Shown: positions 28,508 to 38,032, counted from the stretch's first letter. The stretch: DNA of 64,000 nucleotides from Roseomonas nitratireducens (GCF_017813355.1 NZ_JAGIYZ010000002.1:62001-126000); one strand, 5' to 3'. Made by a program: numbers and translations. The notes: generated by a model not told the origin, from the letters alone.

Positions 28508-29513
28508 CCACGTCCGTCGAGGACCGCACGCCGATATCGTCGAAATGGGCGGCCAGGAAGGCATCCGCCCGCGCGACGCCGAGTTCGCGCAGGTGGCGCA
28601 GGAAGCCGATGCTGCCGTTCATCTTCGAACTCGCGTTGAAGGCGGCGAGTTCCTCCTCCGCATCCACGCTGTGGATGAGGCAGCGCATGTACTTCCCCGC
28701 CGGAAGGTCGCCCCGGTCGATCAGGTCCGTCACGAAGCGGATCATCCGCATCTCGCGCATCAGCGACGAATTGAAGGCGAGGGTGTTCATCCGGTCGACG
28801 ATGGCGCGGATGTCGCGCGGCACCTCGGGGATGTTGATCGGGTTCAGCTGCACGATCACGATGTCGGCCGACCCGCCCATGTAGATCAGCGGGAAGATCG
28901 GCGGATTGCCGCAATAGCCGCCATCCCAGTAGTGCTGGCCCTCAACCTCGACGGCATGGTGCAGCAGCGGCACGCAGGCGGAAGCCATCACCGCCGCCGC
29001 GGTCATCTCCGCACGTTCGAACACGCGCAGCCGGCCCGTCAGCACGTTCGTCGCGCAGACGAACAGCCCGGGGCCCGCCGCCGCGCGCAACCGCTCGAAA
29101 TCGACCATCGCCTCGATATGCTCGTGCAGCGGATTGCCGTTCAGCGGGTTCAGCTCGTATGGCGAGAACTGCCGCATCAGCACGTCCGCCATCCGCCAGG
29201 CCGGCGAGAAATCCATGTTGCCGGCGCTGAACATCATGTCGATGGGCGTCGGCTGGATGGGCGAGAGGGTGAACATCCCGCCCACGCCTTCCCAGAAGGT
29301 GTCGAGCCGGCGGCGCGCTTCCGCCGCGCCGCCGGCGATCAGCCCGTCGACCACGACGGCGGCGTTCATCGCGCCGGCGCTGGTGCCGACCACGGCCTCC
29401 ACCTCCAGCCGGTCATCCGCGAGCAGCCTGTCCAGCACGCCCCAGGTGAAGGCGCCGTGCGATCCGCCGCCCTGCAGCGCCAGCTTGATCCGCTTGCGGT
29501 TGGCCTTGGCCAT
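28491..29513 (-). CDS. patatin-like phospholipase
   Basis: A 340-residue patatin-family acyl hydrolase. The oxyanion GGGSHG (15-20), the nucleophile elbow GTSAG (Ser45) and the catalytic Asp in YWDGGYCGNPP are all visible, so a Ser-Asp dyad enzyme is expected. No signal peptide is seen, so it is cytosolic or peripheral. It is the last gene of the long minus-strand run after the cyclase (6-base gap). In many alphaproteobacteria such patatins lie near polyhydroxyalkanoate genes, which fits the nearby DUF3141/PhaC-like gene, but this is context only. Confidence 0.88.
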   Translation of the reverse strand: MAKANRKRIKLALQGGGSHGAFTWGVLDRLLADDRLEVEAVVGTSAGAMNAAVVVDGLIAGGAAEARRRLDTFWEGVGGMFTLSPIQPTPIDMMFSAGNMDFSPAWRMADVLMRQFSPYELNPLNGNPLHEHIEAMVDFERLRAAAGPGLFVCATNVLTGRLRVFERAEMTAAAVMASACVPLLHHAVEVEGQHYWDGGYCGNPPIFPLIYMGGSADIVIVQLNPINIPEVPRDIRAIVDRMNTLAFNSSLMREMRMIRFVTDLIDRGDLPAGKYMRCLIHSVDAEEELAAFNASSKMNGSIGFLRHLRELGVARADAFLAAHFDDIGVRSSTDVVSKFL

Positions 29514-29519
29514 GCCGGG

Positions 29520-30752
29520 CTACTTGCTCTCGAGCCGCGTGACGGGCGACCAGCCAGGGGGCGGCCCGCCGGGATGCCGTGCGAGCCGTTCCGCATAGGC
29601 GGCCAGGAGAGGGTCCCGTGCCGGATCGCCCGCCTCGCGGAACGCCTCGGACGCGCGGGCGAACTGCCCGGCGCGGAACGCCCGGATCGCGTCGCCCCAG
29701 GCGGGCAGGCGCGCGACCAGCGCGGGGTCGGCGAGCAGCGGCCGGTCCCGCTCCTCCGCCGCGACGGAGAGCCCGACCAGCTCATGCACTTCCAGCGGGT
29801 CCTGCGTGCCCTTCGCCAGCACCAGGTCCACCGGGCGGAAGACGAAGGCGCTGCCGGCGCCGATGCGCGTCTGCTCCGAGACCAGGATCTGCGTGCCGTA
29901 CATCTTGTTCATGCCTTCGAGGCGGGAGGCGATGTTCACCATGGATCCAATCGCCGTATAGGCCATGCGGTCGGACGATCCGACATTGCCCACCACCGCA
30001 TCACCGCTGTGCACGCCGAAGCGCGTGTGCAGGCGCGGCCAGCCGCGCGCGGCGAAATCTTCCTCCAGCCGCAGGGTCAGGCGGCGCGCGTGCAGCACCG
30101 CGTGGCAGGCATGCATCGCATGCGCCAGGTCCCGCTTCGGCGCGTTCCAGATCGCCATCACCGCATCGCCGATATACTTGTCGATGGTCGCGTGGTGCTG
30201 CAGCAGGTCGTCGGTCAGCGCCTGGAAGTAGGAGGAGGTGATGCGCATCAGCTCCTCCGGGTCCATTCGCTCGGCGATGCTGGTGAAGCCCTGCACGTCG
30301 CTGAACATCACCGTCAGGCGCCGCCTTTCGCCGCCAAGCTCGGCCTCCGCGCCCTCCGCCATCAGCTTGCGGACGAGATCGCGCGGGACATAGACGCTGA
30401 ACAGGCGGAGCGCCGACTTCATCCCCTCCATTGCCGTGGCGAGGTTCTGCACCTCCGCCACCGCGCCGCCCGCGGCCGGGGAGGGATCCAGATCGAGCCG
30501 GCGCACGCGGTCGGCCTCCTGCTCGAGCAGCGCGAGGGACCGTCCGATCCGGCGCGCGATCAGCAGCGCGCCGCCGATGCCGACGATTGCGCCCGCGCCG
30601 GCGAGCACCAGCGCTGCGAGCGGCGCGCCGCCCGTGGTCTGCGCCGCCGTGAGAACGAGCGCGCCGAGCATCAGCAGCGAGACCACCGCGACAAGTCCGC
30701 AGAGAAGCAGGGGCAGCCTGGGCCCGCCCGGCGCGTGCTGACCCGCGCTCAT
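29520..30752 (-). CDS. membrane class III adenylate/guanylate cyclase
   Basis: A 410-residue protein with two N-terminal membrane helices (about 12-58), a HAMP-like linker (RRIGRSLALLEQEADRVRRLDL) and a class III cyclase domain (about 155-330). Metal-binding Asp residues are in VMFSDVQGFTSIAERM and YIGDAVMAIW; the Lys of DKYIGD favours ATP over GTP; VNIASRLEG has the transition-state Asn and Arg. The C-terminal 80 residues are helical. It probably makes cAMP. Its ATG overlaps the stop of the phosphodiesterase-like gene, so synthesis and breakdown of the nucleotide are coupled. Confidence 0.88.
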   Translation of the reverse strand: MSAGQHAPGGPRLPLLLCGLVAVVSLLMLGALVLTAAQTTGGAPLAALVLAGAGAIVGIGGALLIARRIGRSLALLEQEADRVRRLDLDPSPAAGGAVAEVQNLATAMEGMKSALRLFSVYVPRDLVRKLMAEGAEAELGGERRRLTVMFSDVQGFTSIAERMDPEELMRITSSYFQALTDDLLQHHATIDKYIGDAVMAIWNAPKRDLAHAMHACHAVLHARRLTLRLEEDFAARGWPRLHTRFGVHSGDAVVGNVGSSDRMAYTAIGSMVNIASRLEGMNKMYGTQILVSEQTRIGAGSAFVFRPVDLVLAKGTQDPLEVHELVGLSVAAEERDRPLLADPALVARLPAWGDAIRAFRAGQFARASEAFREAGDPARDPLLAAYAERLARHPGGPPPGWSPVTRLESK

Positions 30753-31663
30753 CCGCCCCGCCCCGCCTGGGCGAGCAGCGCCGCCGCATCGGCGGCGTCC
30801 ATGGCATCGAGCGCCGCCGCCGCCGCTTCCGCCGAGCCTGCCCCAAGCTGCCGCGCCACGGCCGCATAGGCCGCGATCTGCGCGTCGCGCGCGGCGTCGA
30901 GGCCGAGCGCCTGCGCGGCCTCGGTCGGCTGGGGCAGTGTCCGCAGCAGCCCGATCCGCGCGGCGTGGGATGCGACCGAAGCCGCGTCGGCTTGCCCCGC
31001 GGCTGCGAGTTCGCGCGCGAGGCGACGGGCGAGCGGCATGCCGAGCGTGGGCAGGGTGCTGGCGAAGAGGTCGGCTTCCCGCGCGAGCCGGCAGGCAAGA
31101 TCCGGCGCTTCCGCTTCCTCCCACGGCCAGGTGGTGGCGAGGATGATGCGGCCGATTTCCGCGCGGCCCTGCGCGTCCACGCCGCAGATTGCCGCGACCT
31201 CGTCGGCCGCCGCGGCGGAACGGCGCTCGAGCTCGCCGCGCGGGCCGCCGGCGGAACCGTCATGCAGCAGGTCGTGGCCGGCCATCGCGGCGACGGCGCG
31301 CGCCGCCCCGCATGCGTCGAGCAGGCCGAGCCGCCGCGCCGCGCCCGCGAGCCAGCCCATGGCGAGGATCGCCTCCGCCTGATGATGGCGGTCGTGATAG
31401 GCGGGTTCCTGCCCGGGCGGGAAGGATGCGCCGTGGCGCTCGACCAAGCTCGCCAGGGCGAGCGCGGCGCGACCTTCCGGCGTCATCGTCGCGTCCGGGC
31501 CCGCGGCCTCATGCAGCGCGGCGCGCGTCGCGGCCTCCACTGCCGGATCGCCGTCGCGGCGCGCGAGCAGGAAGGCCTCCGCCGCGGCGAGCGCGCGCGC
31601 CGGCGATCCCTCGTCGATCGCGAGTCCGATCACGCGCGGTGCGCTGCCGGCGGGCGTGCCCAT
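30749..31663 (-). CDS. HD-domain protein resembling class I cyclic-nucleotide phosphodiesterase
   Basis: A 304-residue Ala-rich soluble protein. Counting from the ATG at 31663, the motif YH-x3-H (H90, H94) is followed 36 residues later by HD-x2-H (H130, D131, H134) and then an Asp in the AREADLFAS segment. This order matches the metal-binding signature of eukaryotic-type class I cyclic-nucleotide phosphodiesterases (PDEase_I), where the first His is the general acid. The segment IILATTWPW sits where that family has LATDM. Its stop overlaps the cyclase start. Function as a cAMP phosphodiesterase is inference. An alternative start is 31687. Confidence 0.6.
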   Translation of the reverse strand: MGTPAGSAPRVIGLAIDEGSPARALAAAEAFLLARRDGDPAVEAATRAALHEAAGPDATMTPEGRAALALASLVERHGASFPPGQEPAYHDRHHQAEAILAMGWLAGAARRLGLLDACGAARAVAAMAGHDLLHDGSAGGPRGELERRSAAAADEVAAICGVDAQGRAEIGRIILATTWPWEEAEAPDLACRLAREADLFASTLPTLGMPLARRLARELAAAGQADAASVASHAARIGLLRTLPQPTEAAQALGLDAARDAQIAAYAAVARQLGAGSAEAAAAALDAMDAADAAALLAQAGRGG

Positions 31664-31749
31664 GGCCTCCGTCGAAGGCGGTCGCATGCAGTCTAGACCG
31701 GGCGATGCGGGGGCGGGGAAGCCCCTGCGTCACACCCGGCGTCTTCGTG

Positions 31750-34059
31750 TCAGGCGACCGCCGCCGCCTTGGGGCCAAGGCCGAGCGTCGTGCGCATGCG
31801 CCCGAGCATCTCGCGGGCCTTGTCGCCGAGTTCCTCGTCGGGCCCGGCGACATGCTCGACCGCGGCCAGCGCCTTGCGGCGGTCGGCGGCCGAGGGCAGC
31901 AGCTTCGGCAGGGCGGCGAGCGCTTCCTCCCGCATCAGCGTCACGATCACCGTCTGCTCGCGGATGACGGCCTGACGGGCGGCGGCGCTCATGCCGACGA
32001 AGGGTGCCTCGGTCGTCAGCAGCGTGTTGGACCGCGCGAGGCGCGACCGGCGCACGCCGCCGCGCGCATCGGCGAGAAGGATCATCATGCGGATCACCGC
32101 TTCCGCGTAGCCGCCCGTGGCGACCCGCGCGCGGGCCTCCCCATGATGCGCGGGCTCGACGGAAACGGAACGGCGGGCGGCCTCTGCCTCGGCGGCCGTG
32201 TCGTCCCCGGTCACGCCGACGGCCGCGAGGCCGCCATAGATCGCGTGGAAGGCAGTCTCCATCCAGCCGTCGCGGACATCGCGCCAGGCGTCGAGGCTGC
32301 GCTCGACCCCGTCCGCCCAGGCCTTCTCCAGCGCCACGAAGGGGTTGTCGGCGGCCGCCGGCGCGCGGTGCTGGCGGGCCATGTTGGCCATGGCGCGCAC
32401 CGGCATCATGAAGGGGTTCATGTCGCTGAACATGTAGCGGCGCGTACGCATCGGGCTGAGCTGCCGGCGCGCCTCGGCCCCCGCCTCGGTCGCCATCTGG
32501 CGCACGAGCGGGGAGACCAGCACGTCATACAGGTGCTGGTTCATCTCGGAGATCTTGGCGACGGCCGGGAAGGCCTCGTTGCTCGCCTCGCCCGAGAGGG
32601 TGCGGATGTCGGCGATCTTCCGCTCGACGAGCTCGACCTGCCATTCCTCATTGGCGCCGGAGCCGCCATGGCCGGTGATCATCATCTCGTAGAGCCCGGG
32701 GGCGACGGCCTCGATCATCTCGAGCGTCGTCGCGATCTCGCTGTGCTCCTTCTTCGCCACCGCGCCGGAGACGAAGATGCCGAGGTGCCCGATCTGGTCG
32801 TGCACCAGGTAGACGATCGTCTGGCCGAGCGACTTGATCTCCTGCTCGTCGCGATAGACGTCGGCGATCCAGCGCAGCGCCTGGCCCGGTGGGGTGATGT
32901 TGTCGCCGGCCGAGGCGAAGACGATGACCGGCGCCTTCACCTCGCGCATGTTGAAGGTCTCGCCGCCACCGGAGGCGATGGTGCCGGAGGAGAAGCGGTT
33001 GCCGATGAAGAGGTTGTCGACGATCCAGCGGATCTCGTCGCTGGTCATCAGGAAGTAACCGCCCCACCAGCGCTCGAATTCCAGAAAGCGGTCGGCCTCG
33101 CTGTCCACCTTGGAGTAGAGGTCGAAATACTTCTTGAACCAGGTGTTACCCGGGGAAAGGCTCTCGAAGTTCGCGACCAGGGAGGCGCCGTCGAACTTGC
33201 CGTTGCCCAGGTCCGCCATCAGCGCCGCCGGCCAGCCGCCGCCCGCGAGGCCACCCAGGTAGCGCATCGGGTTGCGCCCCTTCTCGCCGGCCCAGTAGGA
33301 CAGCGGCGCGCCGTTGAGCACCAGCGCGCCGACGGCATCCGGCGCCGCGGCGCCCAGCATCATCGTCGCCCAGCCGCCCTGGCAATTGCCGATCACGACG
33401 GGCTTCGGCGCCTTCGGATGATCCTCCGCGATGCGCGTGAGGAAGGTCGCCTCCGCCGCCGTCACGTCGAGGATCGTCTGCCCCTTCTCCGGCTCGCGGA
33501 AGAAGATGACGAAATAGACCGGATGGCCTCGGCGCAGCGCGACGCCCACCTGGCTGTCCGACTTGAAGCCGCCGATGCCGGCGCCGTGGCCCGCGCGCGG
33601 GTCGATGATGACGAAGGGGCGCAGCTTCGCGTCGGTCGGCAGGTAGTCGGCGGGCGGGACGATCCGCACCAGCGCGTAGTTGACCGGGCGCGGCAGGGTG
33701 CGCCCGTCCACCACCGTCTCGAAGTCGAAGACGAGCACCGGCGGGCAGCCGGCGCGCTCATGCTCGACGAAGTTGTTCCCCGCTTCCCGCATCACGTCCC
33801 AGAACAGGATCAGGCGCTGCGCGGCGTCGGTGGCGTAGGCCTGCGCATCCTGGGCGAGCGCCGCGGGCGTGCGCGCGAAGCGCGCGGCGAGGTCCTTCGC
33901 GGCTTCCCCGGCGGCGGCGCCGGGGGCGGACGGCATGAGGGCCGCGGCATGACGGCCCGTCACATCCGTCAGGGCGCGCACCTGGTCCAGGATCCGCGCC
34001 GTCGTTTCGGCGGCCTTCTCGATCATTTCGCGCGCCGGCGAGGAGGGCAGGGGGGGCAT
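31750..34059 (-). CDS. DUF3141 alpha/beta-hydrolase related to PHA synthase
   Basis: A 769-residue DUF3141 protein. The nucleophile elbow is GNCQGG (224-229, Cys226), the G-x-C-x-GG form of PHA synthases, not the Ser of ordinary lipases. Asp386 (SAGDNITPP) and His425 (DQIGHLGIF) complete a Cys-Asp-His triad as in PhaC. An N-terminal helical region (1-105) and a long C-terminal helical region (about 440-769) flank the hydrolase core. Its exact reaction is unknown; PHA or acyl-thioester handling is likely. The start at 34059 is preferred because GGGAG lies about 8 bases upstream. It follows ackA after 50 bases. Confidence 0.85.
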   Translation of the reverse strand: MPPLPSSPAREMIEKAAETTARILDQVRALTDVTGRHAAALMPSAPGAAAGEAAKDLAARFARTPAALAQDAQAYATDAAQRLILFWDVMREAGNNFVEHERAGCPPVLVFDFETVVDGRTLPRPVNYALVRIVPPADYLPTDAKLRPFVIIDPRAGHGAGIGGFKSDSQVGVALRRGHPVYFVIFFREPEKGQTILDVTAAEATFLTRIAEDHPKAPKPVVIGNCQGGWATMMLGAAAPDAVGALVLNGAPLSYWAGEKGRNPMRYLGGLAGGGWPAALMADLGNGKFDGASLVANFESLSPGNTWFKKYFDLYSKVDSEADRFLEFERWWGGYFLMTSDEIRWIVDNLFIGNRFSSGTIASGGGETFNMREVKAPVIVFASAGDNITPPGQALRWIADVYRDEQEIKSLGQTIVYLVHDQIGHLGIFVSGAVAKKEHSEIATTLEMIEAVAPGLYEMMITGHGGSGANEEWQVELVERKIADIRTLSGEASNEAFPAVAKISEMNQHLYDVLVSPLVRQMATEAGAEARRQLSPMRTRRYMFSDMNPFMMPVRAMANMARQHRAPAAADNPFVALEKAWADGVERSLDAWRDVRDGWMETAFHAIYGGLAAVGVTGDDTAAEAEAARRSVSVEPAHHGEARARVATGGYAEAVIRMMILLADARGGVRRSRLARSNTLLTTEAPFVGMSAAARQAVIREQTVIVTLMREEALAALPKLLPSAADRRKALAAVEHVAGPDEELGDKAREMLGRMRTTLGLGPKAAAVA

Positions 34060-34109
34060 GGCGGTAACTCCCGTCTCTGGGGTTCTTCTGCGCCCGGCGG
34101 CAGGGCGGT

Positions 34110-35312
34110 TCAAGCCTTATTGCTGCGCCGCAGCAAGTCGAGGACATGCCGCGCGATCATGCCTTCCTCATCCGTCTGTCGCACCAGGACCCGGGTCGCG
34201 GCCCCGGGGGGCGAGATGACCGGCGCGTTGGCCGCGTTCCGCTCCGGATCGACCGCGATGCCGAGGAAGCCGAGCCCCTCGCACACCCGGGCGCGGATCC
34301 CGCGCGCGTTCTCCCCGATGCCGGCGGTGAAGACGAGCGCGTCGATGCCGCCGAGCGCCGCGGCCAGCGCCCCGACTTCCCGCCGCACGCGCCAGCAGAA
34401 ATGGGACAGCGCCTGGGCGGCGCGCGGGTCGTCGCTCGCCTCGAGGTCCCGGACATCCTGGCTGATGCCCGACATCCCCTTCAGCCCCGCATTGCCGTAG
34501 AGGAGCTTCTGGACGTCCTGCAGCGCCAGCCCCTCGGTGCCGAGCAGGTGCAGCAGCACGCCCGGATCGATCTGCCCGCTGCGCGTGCCCATCGGCACGC
34601 CGTCGAGCGCGGTGAAGCCCATCGTGCTGTCCACGCTGCGCCCGCCATGCATCGCGCAGAGCGACGCGCCGTTGCCCAGATGCGCGACGACGACGCGCCC
34701 GGCGGCGAGCGCCGGATCCTCCTCCGCCAGCCTGCGCGCGATGTATTCGTAGGACAGGCCATGGAAGCCGTAGCGCCGGATGCCGCGGGCGTAGAATTCG
34801 GGCGGCAGGGCGAAGGTGTCGGCCTCCCACGCATGGGCGCGGTGGAAGGCGGTGTCGAAGCAGGCCACCTGCGGCACGCCGGGGAAGCGTTCGGCCGCCG
34901 CGGCGATGCCGGCGAGGTTGTGCGGCTGGTGCAGGGGCGCGAGCGGCGCGAGCTCCCGCAGCCTCTCCATCACCGCGACATCGACCAGCACCGGCGCGGC
35001 GAGGTCCGGCCCGCCATGCACCACCCGGTGGCCGATGGCGGCGACGCGCCGGCCGGCCAGCACGCCGTCCAGCCAGTCGATGATGACGCCGAGCGCGGCG
35101 CGGTGGTTGGCGGGCGCCCCGCCATCGTCCCAGCGCCGGTCGGCCAGCCTTGCGCCGGCGGCATCCTTCGCGACGAAATGCGGCGCCGCGCCGATGCCCT
35201 CGACCTGCCCGGCAAAGCGCGCGACCGGCGCCCCGGCCACCTCGAACAGTTCGAACTTGATCGAGGAGGAGCCGGCGTTGAGGACGAGGATCGCATCGCG
35301 CTCGTTGATCAT
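34110..35312 (-). CDS. ackA: acetate/propionate kinase
   Basis: A 400-residue acetate kinase. Seen: VLNAGSSSIKF at the N terminus, GHRVVHGG, the FDTAFH segment with the catalytic Asp, AHLGNGASL with the phosphate loop, and FTAGIGENA near the C terminus. It interconverts acyl phosphate and ATP. The ATG at 35312 overlaps the stop of the MaoC-Pta gene (ATGA), so both steps of acetyl-CoA to acetate are co-expressed. Confidence 0.95.
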   Translation of the reverse strand: MINERDAILVLNAGSSSIKFELFEVAGAPVARFAGQVEGIGAAPHFVAKDAAGARLADRRWDDGGAPANHRAALGVIIDWLDGVLAGRRVAAIGHRVVHGGPDLAAPVLVDVAVMERLRELAPLAPLHQPHNLAGIAAAAERFPGVPQVACFDTAFHRAHAWEADTFALPPEFYARGIRRYGFHGLSYEYIARRLAEEDPALAAGRVVVAHLGNGASLCAMHGGRSVDSTMGFTALDGVPMGTRSGQIDPGVLLHLLGTEGLALQDVQKLLYGNAGLKGMSGISQDVRDLEASDDPRAAQALSHFCWRVRREVGALAAALGGIDALVFTAGIGENARGIRARVCEGLGFLGIAVDPERNAANAPVISPPGAATRVLVRQTDEEGMIARHVLDLLRRSNKA

Positions 35313-36727
35313 GCGCCCATCTCCGCCAGCCGCGAGCGGCCGGTGCGCCGCCAATGGCCGTAGAGCACGGCGAGCGCCGAGGACATCAGCCGCGCATGCT
35401 CGTCATCCGCCCGGCTGGTCAGCATCACCGGCACCTTCGCGCCGAGCACGATCCCGCCCGTATCGGCCTGCGAGAGGAAGACGAGCTGCTTGGCCAGCAT
35501 GTTGCCCGCTTCGAGGTTCGGCGCGATCAGCACGTCCGCCCGCCCGGCGACCATCGAATGGATGCCCTTGGTGCGCGCCGCCTCCAGGTCCACGGCGTTG
35601 TCCATGGCGAGCGGCCCGTCCACCAGCCCGCCCTTGATCTGCCCGCGCTCGGCCATCTTGGCGAGGGCGGCGGCATCCACGGTGGAGGGGATGGCCGGGT
35701 TGATCGTCTCGACCGCGGAGAGGATGCCCACGCGCGGTTCCACGATGCCGATGGCGCGCGCGAGGTCGATCGCGTTCTGCACGATGTCCGCCTTGGTCAT
35801 CAGGTCGGGCAGGATGTTGATGGCCGCGTCCGAGATGATCATCAGCCCCTCGTGCCCCGGGATGTCGAGCACGAAGGCGTGGCTGATCCGGCGGCCGGCG
35901 CGCAGGCCGCCGTCGGATTTCGTGACGTGGCGCAGCACCTCGTCGGAATGGATGTTGCCCTTCATCACCGCCTCGGCGCGGCCCTCATGCACCAGGCAGA
36001 CGGCGCGGGCAGCGGCGTCATGCGCATCGCCCACCGGGTCGATCGCGACACCCGCGAGATCCCAGCCGATCTTCGCGGCCGCGGCGCGGATCTCGGCCTC
36101 GGGCCCGACGAGGATGGGCGAGATCAGGCCTTCCTTCGTCGCCTCCCACGCGCCGCCGAGGGAATTCTCGTCGGTCGGCGCGGCGATGGCGGTGGGCATG
36201 GGCGGCAGGTCGCGGCAGGCTTCCAGCAGGCGATGGAACTTTCCGCGCGGCACCAGGGTGAGTTCGGGGATGGCGACGCCGTCGGTGACGATGCGGTTCT
36301 GCGGCGGGCTGATCTCCGCCGTGCCGTCGGCGACGAGCGCGCCGTTCTCCTTCTCGAGCCGGCAGTCCATCACCAGCATGTTGCCCGGCAGCTTTTCCCG
36401 CACCGTGACCGTCGCGATCACCGCCTCCCCGGCCTGCACCCGGTTGTGAAAGCGGAGGGTCTGCGAATGGTAGACCGTCCCCGGGCCCGGCAGCCGGTTG
36501 CCGAACACCGCCGAGAAGAGCGAGCCGCACCACATCGCCGGCGCGACCGGCAAGCGGCCCGTCTCCTGTTCCGCCTCGCCCGGGATGTGGACGGGGTTCA
36601 GGTTGCCCGAGGCATGGGCGAAGACGATCAGGTCGTTCGGCGTGCAGACGCGCGTGATGCTGGCGCTGTCGCCTTCCTTGATGTCGTCCCAGGACCGGCC
36701 GACGAGCGCGGGGGCGGTGATCGTCAC
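35309..36727 (-). CDS. MaoC-like/phosphate acetyltransferase fusion
   Basis: A 472-residue fusion: a MaoC/R-hydratase hot-dog domain (about 1-155) and a phosphate acyltransferase domain (about 165-472, with VMKGNIHSDEVLRHVTKSD, SDAAINILPD, GPLAMDNAVD and ANLEAGNML). The Pta part makes acyl phosphate for AckA. In the hydratase motif the usual G-D-x-N-P-x-H reads GNLNPVH (N42, N44, H47), so the catalytic Asp is Asn. The hydratase may be inactive or altered. The gene overlaps both neighbours by 4 bases. Confidence 0.93.
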   Translation of the reverse strand: MTITAPALVGRSWDDIKEGDSASITRVCTPNDLIVFAHASGNLNPVHIPGEAEQETGRLPVAPAMWCGSLFSAVFGNRLPGPGTVYHSQTLRFHNRVQAGEAVIATVTVREKLPGNMLVMDCRLEKENGALVADGTAEISPPQNRIVTDGVAIPELTLVPRGKFHRLLEACRDLPPMPTAIAAPTDENSLGGAWEATKEGLISPILVGPEAEIRAAAAKIGWDLAGVAIDPVGDAHDAAARAVCLVHEGRAEAVMKGNIHSDEVLRHVTKSDGGLRAGRRISHAFVLDIPGHEGLMIISDAAINILPDLMTKADIVQNAIDLARAIGIVEPRVGILSAVETINPAIPSTVDAAALAKMAERGQIKGGLVDGPLAMDNAVDLEAARTKGIHSMVAGRADVLIAPNLEAGNMLAKQLVFLSQADTGGIVLGAKVPVMLTSRADDEHARLMSSALAVLYGHWRRTGRSRLAEMGA

Positions 36728-37374
36728 AGGGGCATCTCCGGAATGATGTCGGGCAGGATGAGGCGGGCGGTGGTGGCGGCGAGGATCTCCTCCACCGTCA
36801 CGCCCGGCGCGCGTTCGCGCAGGACGAGGCCCTCCGCGGTGGGCTCGATCACCGCGAGGTCGGTGACGACGAGGCTGACCGGCCGCGCGGCCGTCGGCGG
36901 CAGCGTCAGTTCGGGCACGATCTTCGCCTCCCCCTTCGCCGCATGCTGCATGGCGACGACGACGCGCTTGGCGCCGGCGACGAGGTCCATCGCCCCGCCC
37001 ATGCCCGCGACCATGCGCCCGGGCACTTTCCAGTTCGCCAGGCGCCCCTTCGCATCCACCTGCAGCCCGCCGAGCACCGTCATGTCGAGATGCCCGCCGC
37101 GGATCAGCGCGAAGGAGGTCGCGCTGTCGAAGGCGAAGGCGCCGGGCAGCGCGCTGATGAAGCCGCCGCCGGCATCGGTCAGGTTCGGATCCTCCATCCC
37201 CTCGGGCGGACGGGCGCCGAAGCCGATGATGCCGTTCTCGCTCTGGAAGGCGACGAGCATCCCGGCGGGCACGTGGTGCGCGACCAGGGTCGGCAGGCCG
37301 ATGCCGAGGTTCACCAGCGTGTTGTCGCGCAATTCGCGCGCAACGCGGCGCGCGATGATCTCCTTCGCGTCCAT
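36724..37374 (-). CDS. 3-oxoacid/acyl CoA-transferase subunit B
   Basis: A 216-residue class I CoA-transferase beta subunit. The catalytic Glu lies in the QSENGIIGFG motif (SENG), and VNLGIGLPTLVA and HLDMTVLGGLQVD are typical. It acts with the A subunit (1-base gap) to move CoA between acyl-CoA and a 3-oxoacid or short fatty acid. The pair sits between fabI and the MaoC-Pta gene, an addition to the usual pta-ackA-fabI set. The substrate is uncertain: acetoacetate or 3-oxoadipate would both fit, given the pcaHG genes 14 kb away. Confidence 0.92.
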   Translation of the reverse strand: MDAKEIIARRVARELRDNTLVNLGIGLPTLVAHHVPAGMLVAFQSENGIIGFGARPPEGMEDPNLTDAGGGFISALPGAFAFDSATSFALIRGGHLDMTVLGGLQVDAKGRLANWKVPGRMVAGMGGAMDLVAGAKRVVVAMQHAAKGEAKIVPELTLPPTAARPVSLVVTDLAVIEPTAEGLVLRERAPGVTVEEILAATTARLILPDIIPEMPL

Positions 37375-37375
37375 C

Positions 37376-38032
37376 TCACTGCGGCCTTTCGACGAGGTGG
37401 GTCACGAGGATGCCGGGCGTGCGGACGTGGTCGGGCGGGATGACGCCGATCGGCACCACCTCGTCGGGCTCGGCGATCACGATGTCGGCGGCCATCGCCA
37501 TCACCGGGTTGAAGTTTTGCGCGGTCAGCCGGTAGGTCAGGTTGGCGTAGTAGTCGGCCTCGTAGCAGTGCAGCAGCGCGACATCGGCGCGCAGCGGCGT
37601 CTCCAGCAGGAAGTCGCGGCCATCGACGGTCACGACCTGCTTGCCGTCCGCGACGCTGGTGCCGAGCCCGGTGGGCGTGAGCACGCCGCCGAGGCCGGCG
37701 CCACCGGCGCGGATGCGTTCGGCCAGAGTCCCCTGTGGGACGAGGTCCACCTCCATCTCGCCCGCCAGCATCTTCTGCTGCGTCACCGGGTTGGTGCCGA
37801 TATGGCTGACGATCGCCTTCGCGACGCATCCCGCCGAGACAAGCCTGCCGATGCCGAGGTCGGGCCGCCCGGTGTCGTTGCCGATCACCGTGAGGCCCTT
37901 GGCGCCGCGCGCCACCAGCGCGTCGATCACCCGGCGGGGGGAGCCCACGCCGAGGAAGCCGCCGATCATCACGCTCGCCCCGTCGGGCACCAGCGCCGCC
38001 GCCTCCGCGGCCGTGAGAGCCTTGCGCCGCAT
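37376..38032 (-). CDS. 3-oxoacid/acyl CoA-transferase subunit A
   Basis: A 218-residue class I CoA-transferase alpha subunit. Seen: the CoA-binding GASVMIGGFLGVGSPRRVIDAL segment, the GGLGGVLTPTGLGT-like glycine-rich loop (about residues 111-124) and the ALLHCYEADYYANLTYR segment common in AtoD/ScoA/PcaI types. It is 3 bases downstream of fabI and 1 base upstream of the B subunit. Confidence 0.92.
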   Translation of the reverse strand: MRRKALTAAEAAALVPDGASVMIGGFLGVGSPRRVIDALVARGAKGLTVIGNDTGRPDLGIGRLVSAGCVAKAIVSHIGTNPVTQQKMLAGEMEVDLVPQGTLAERIRAGGAGLGGVLTPTGLGTSVADGKQVVTVDGRDFLLETPLRADVALLHCYEADYYANLTYRLTAQNFNPVMAMAADIVIAEPDEVVPIGVIPPDHVRTPGILVTHLVERPQ

